A stretch of 64,000 bases of DNA, taken from positions 496,001-560,000 of the forward strand of contig NC_014220.1 in NCBI RefSeq assembly GCF_000092405.1, in the 5' to 3' direction. Position numbers and translations under genes: made by a program. This stretch comes from Syntrophothermus lipocalidus DSM 12680. Lineage in GTDB: Bacteria; Bacillota; Syntrophomonadia; Syntrophomonadales; Syntrophothermaceae. This document shows positions 62,248 through 64,000 of the stretch, piece by piece (within the stretch, counting starts at the first letter, position 1; each line of letters begins with the position of its first letter). The notes under the pieces were generated by a model. It worked only from the letters and a program-made list of their open reading frames with translations. It did no database searches and was not told the origin of the DNA.

Positions 62248-64000
62248 ATGGACATCATAACTTCACATAATGCCTTGGATTTCGATGGTTTGGCGGCCAT
62301 GGTGGCAGCAGGGAAGTTATACCCTTCTGCTGTCAAGGTGTTTGCCGGGACGCTTTCTAAGAACGTGAAGAAATTCATGGGTCTGTACAAAGACCATTTA
62401 TCCATCAGGTACCCACGAGAAGTGGGCTTGGGTCGGGTTTCGCGCATCATTATGGTGGACACCCGTAATCCTAATCGCCTCGGTCAACTACAGGGTTTAT
62501 GCCGGCGGCCTGGCATCGAATTTTACGTTTACGACCACCACCCTGCTTCGCCTGGAGATGTTGCCGGTGTTTTGGAGGAGGTACACGAGGTAGGGGCTAC
62601 TACGACTATCCTGGTGGAAAAGCTCATAAGCGAAAAAATTGCGGTTACCCCGTTTGAAGCTACTATCCTGGCCTTGGGTATTTATGAAGATACCGGGAGC
62701 CTTTTGTTTTCTTCGACTACTTGGCGGGATGCGGCAGCGGTATCTTTTTTGTTGAGCCGCGGAGCCAATTTGTCGGTTGTGTCTGTTTTTATCGAGGAGC
62801 CATTTTCCGACGAGCAGCGTTACCTTTTACACAAACTCATGGAAACGTCCCACCACTACCACGTAAAGGGAGCAGATGTGTTGGTTGCAACAGTCGAGAT
62901 CGACAACTTCGTTCCCGGTTTGGACCTAGTTACCCATCGTTTGGCGGAGATGGAACCGGCCGATGCTGTTTTTGTAATAGCCATGATGGAAGGGAAGGCA
63001 AACATCGTTGCCAGGAGCCGGACGAGCAATATCAAGGTAAACGAGGTGTTGTCTTTTGTTGGGGGGCGAGGTCATGAAAAGGCGGCCAGTGCTATGGTAA
63101 AGGGTCGAAGTTTGAGATCGTTGACAGAAGAGGTAATGAAAAGGGTGGAAGAAAGTGCCCGTCCCGGTCTTACCGCCCGTGACATCATGTCAACCCCGGT
63201 CAAGACTGTTTCGGCTCACCTGACCATGGAAGAGGCGGGGCGGATAATGCTGAGATACGGGCACACGGGAATGCCGGTAGTGGACGGGGAAAACGTTGTA
63301 GGCGTTATTTCCCGACGGGATGTGGACAAGGCGCGGATGCATGACCTGGGACATGCTCCGGTGAAAGGCTACATGTCGCGCACGGTGATATCCGTGGTTC
63401 CGGAGACGCCGGTCAAAGAACTGCAGAGACTTATGGTCGAGCACGACGTCGGTCGCCTGCCTGTGATTGAAGAAGGACGTCTGGTAGGCATAGTGTCTCG
63501 TACTGACATCCTTCGGACGCTGCACGGAGAAGACGAAGAAATTGAAGACCATGAGGTGCTTTATGTAAGCGATGAAGCTGGTTCAAGTGATGATTGCCGG
63601 GAGATTTTGTCACATAGATTACCCTCCCGGATCCAGTCACTTTTGGAAATAGCGGGGGTCGTGGCCGAGGACCTCGGATTCATGGTTTACATGGTAGGAG
63701 GTATCGTCCGCGACCTTCTCTTAGGGGTTCCGAATTACGATATCGATTTGGTAGTAGAAGGCGAAGGCCTTGTTTTTGCCAGGGCTTTGGCGCAAAGACT
63801 CGGGGGCAGGGCCCGAGTCCACGAGCGCTTTCAAACAGCGGTGGTGGTGTTGCCCGACGGTTTCAAAATAGATGTGGCTACAGCCCGCACCGAGTATTAC
63901 GAGTTTCCGGCTGCTTTGCCTGTGGTTCATAGGTCTTCGATCAGGGAAGATCTGTACCGGCGGGACTTCACCATCAACACGATGGCAATATGTCTCAATC
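62248..64000 (+). CDS. DHH-DHHA1-CBS-CBS-poly(A) polymerase/tRNA nucleotidyltransferase fusion (truncated by window end)
   Basis: 584 residues are visible and the frame is open at the edge. The order is a DHH phosphoesterase (SHNALDFDGLAAM, VDTRN, YDHHP) and DHHA1 (GGRGHEKAASAM) over about 1-310, then two CBS domains (about 315-430). The nucleotidyltransferase head follows, with GGIVRDLLLGVPNYDIDLVVEG from about 475 and RRDFTINTMAI at the end. Similar fusions exist in other Firmicutes and Deltaproteobacteria and are annotated as A- or CCA-adding enzymes. The DHH part suggests an added nanoRNase or cyclic-dinucleotide phosphodiesterase activity, and CBS suggests adenylate control. The ATG at 62248 follows GGGAGAGA. 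The tRNA-binding C-terminus is outside the window. Confidence 0.9.
   Translation, partial: MDIITSHNALDFDGLAAMVAAGKLYPSAVKVFAGTLSKNVKKFMGLYKDHLSIRYPREVGLGRVSRIIMVDTRNPNRLGQLQGLCRRPGIEFYVYDHHPASPGDVAGVLEEVHEVGATTTILVEKLISEKIAVTPFEATILALGIYEDTGSLLFSSTTWRDAAAVSFLLSRGANLSVVSVFIEEPFSDEQRYLLHKLMETSHHYHVKGADVLVATVEIDNFVPGLDLVTHRLAEMEPADAVFVIAMMEGKANIVARSRTSNIKVNEVLSFVGGRGHEKAASAMVKGRSLRSLTEEVMKRVEESARPGLTARDIMSTPVKTVSAHLTMEEAGRIMLRYGHTGMPVVDGENVVGVISRRDVDKARMHDLGHAPVKGYMSRTVISVVPETPVKELQRLMVEHDVGRLPVIEEGRLVGIVSRTDILRTLHGEDEEIEDHEVLYVSDEAGSSDDCREILSHRLPSRIQSLLEIAGVVAEDLGFMVYMVGGIVRDLLLGVPNYDIDLVVEGEGLVFARALAQRLGGRARVHERFQTAVVVLPDGFKIDVATARTEYYEFPAALPVVHRSSIREDLYRRDFTINTMAICLN

Noticed and set aside
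1-64000. CRISPR array, prophage, intact insertion sequence or rRNA genes
   Set aside because: No regularly spaced direct repeats with unique spacers, transposase, phage structural or rRNA sequences were seen; XerD is a housekeeping recombinase by its context.

Overview
The window comes from the chromosome of a spore-forming, anaerobic member of the Clostridia. The gene set best fits a syntrophic fatty-acid oxidiser of the Syntrophomonadaceae (Syntrophothermus/Syntrophomonas type). It has a complete butyryl-CoA beta-oxidation operon with a CoA-transferase, Bacillus/Clostridium-type sporulation genes (spoIIM, dacF, spoIIAA-AB-sigF, spoVAC-D-E), GatCAB instead of a glutaminyl-tRNA synthetase, and AddAB instead of RecBCD. 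GTG and TTG starts behind strong Shine-Dalgarno sequences are frequent, so many starts given here lie inside the longest open frame. The genus is inferred from gene content.

Layout. Positions 1-1900 hold a sigma-54 activator (cut by the window edge) divergent from a PaaG-like crotonase that has its own -24/-12 promoter. Positions 2200-6950 carry spoIIM, a small membrane protein, xerD, deoB and a pyrimidine-nucleoside phosphorylase. This is the left half of the classical spoIIM-xerD-deoB-dacF-spoIIA neighbourhood; its right half (dacF-spoIIA-sigF, then spoVA) lies 44 kb away at 50.8-55.8 kb. Positions 7090-11580 (minus strand) hold an AcuB-like CBS/ACT protein, a sirtuin and a large PAS/GAF/GGDEF/HD-GYP protein. 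Positions 11.9-17.5 kb (minus strand) form the beta-oxidation operon hbd-crt-acyl-CoA dehydrogenase-CoA transferase-thiolase. It sits behind a consensus sigma-54 promoter and a palindromic upstream site, with a PAS-containing sigma-54 activator next to it.

Positions 19.5-27.5 kb (plus strand) hold tRNA-Gln(CUG), gatCAB, a homocitrate-synthase-family enzyme that is probably Re-citrate synthase, a two-subunit aconitase-family enzyme and NADP-type isocitrate dehydrogenase. Together these make 2-oxoglutarate (hence glutamate) and amidate Glu-tRNA(Gln). Positions 27.5-38.4 kb concern storage polysaccharide and signalling: two small CBM25-like proteins, a GT4 glycosyltransferase, a B12-type radical SAM protein, a membrane diguanylate cyclase, a nucleotidyltransferase/phosphomannomutase-like fusion, a GalT-family enzyme and glgA. 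Positions 38.6-50.1 kb are the DNA-end-processing genes addB-addA-sbcD-sbcC. After spoVA come three genes that together make a split acyl-CoA dehydratase activase/DUF2229-type system, then trpB2, lysA and a DHH-CBS-poly(A) polymerase fusion cut by the window end.

Non-coding DNA is unusually structured. There are two copies of an 87-89 bp palindromic element at 3' gene ends (29.6 and 35.65 kb), a 550 bp array of four large stem-loops (50.15-50.70 kb), a purine-rich degenerate minisatellite (4.08-4.3 kb), a conserved hairpin with compensatory changes (7.9, 35.8 and 45.8 kb), and a dispersed TCTGCGTnnATCTGTGGC-like repeat in at least eight intergenic places. No CRISPR array, rRNA, intact insertion sequence or prophage was seen.
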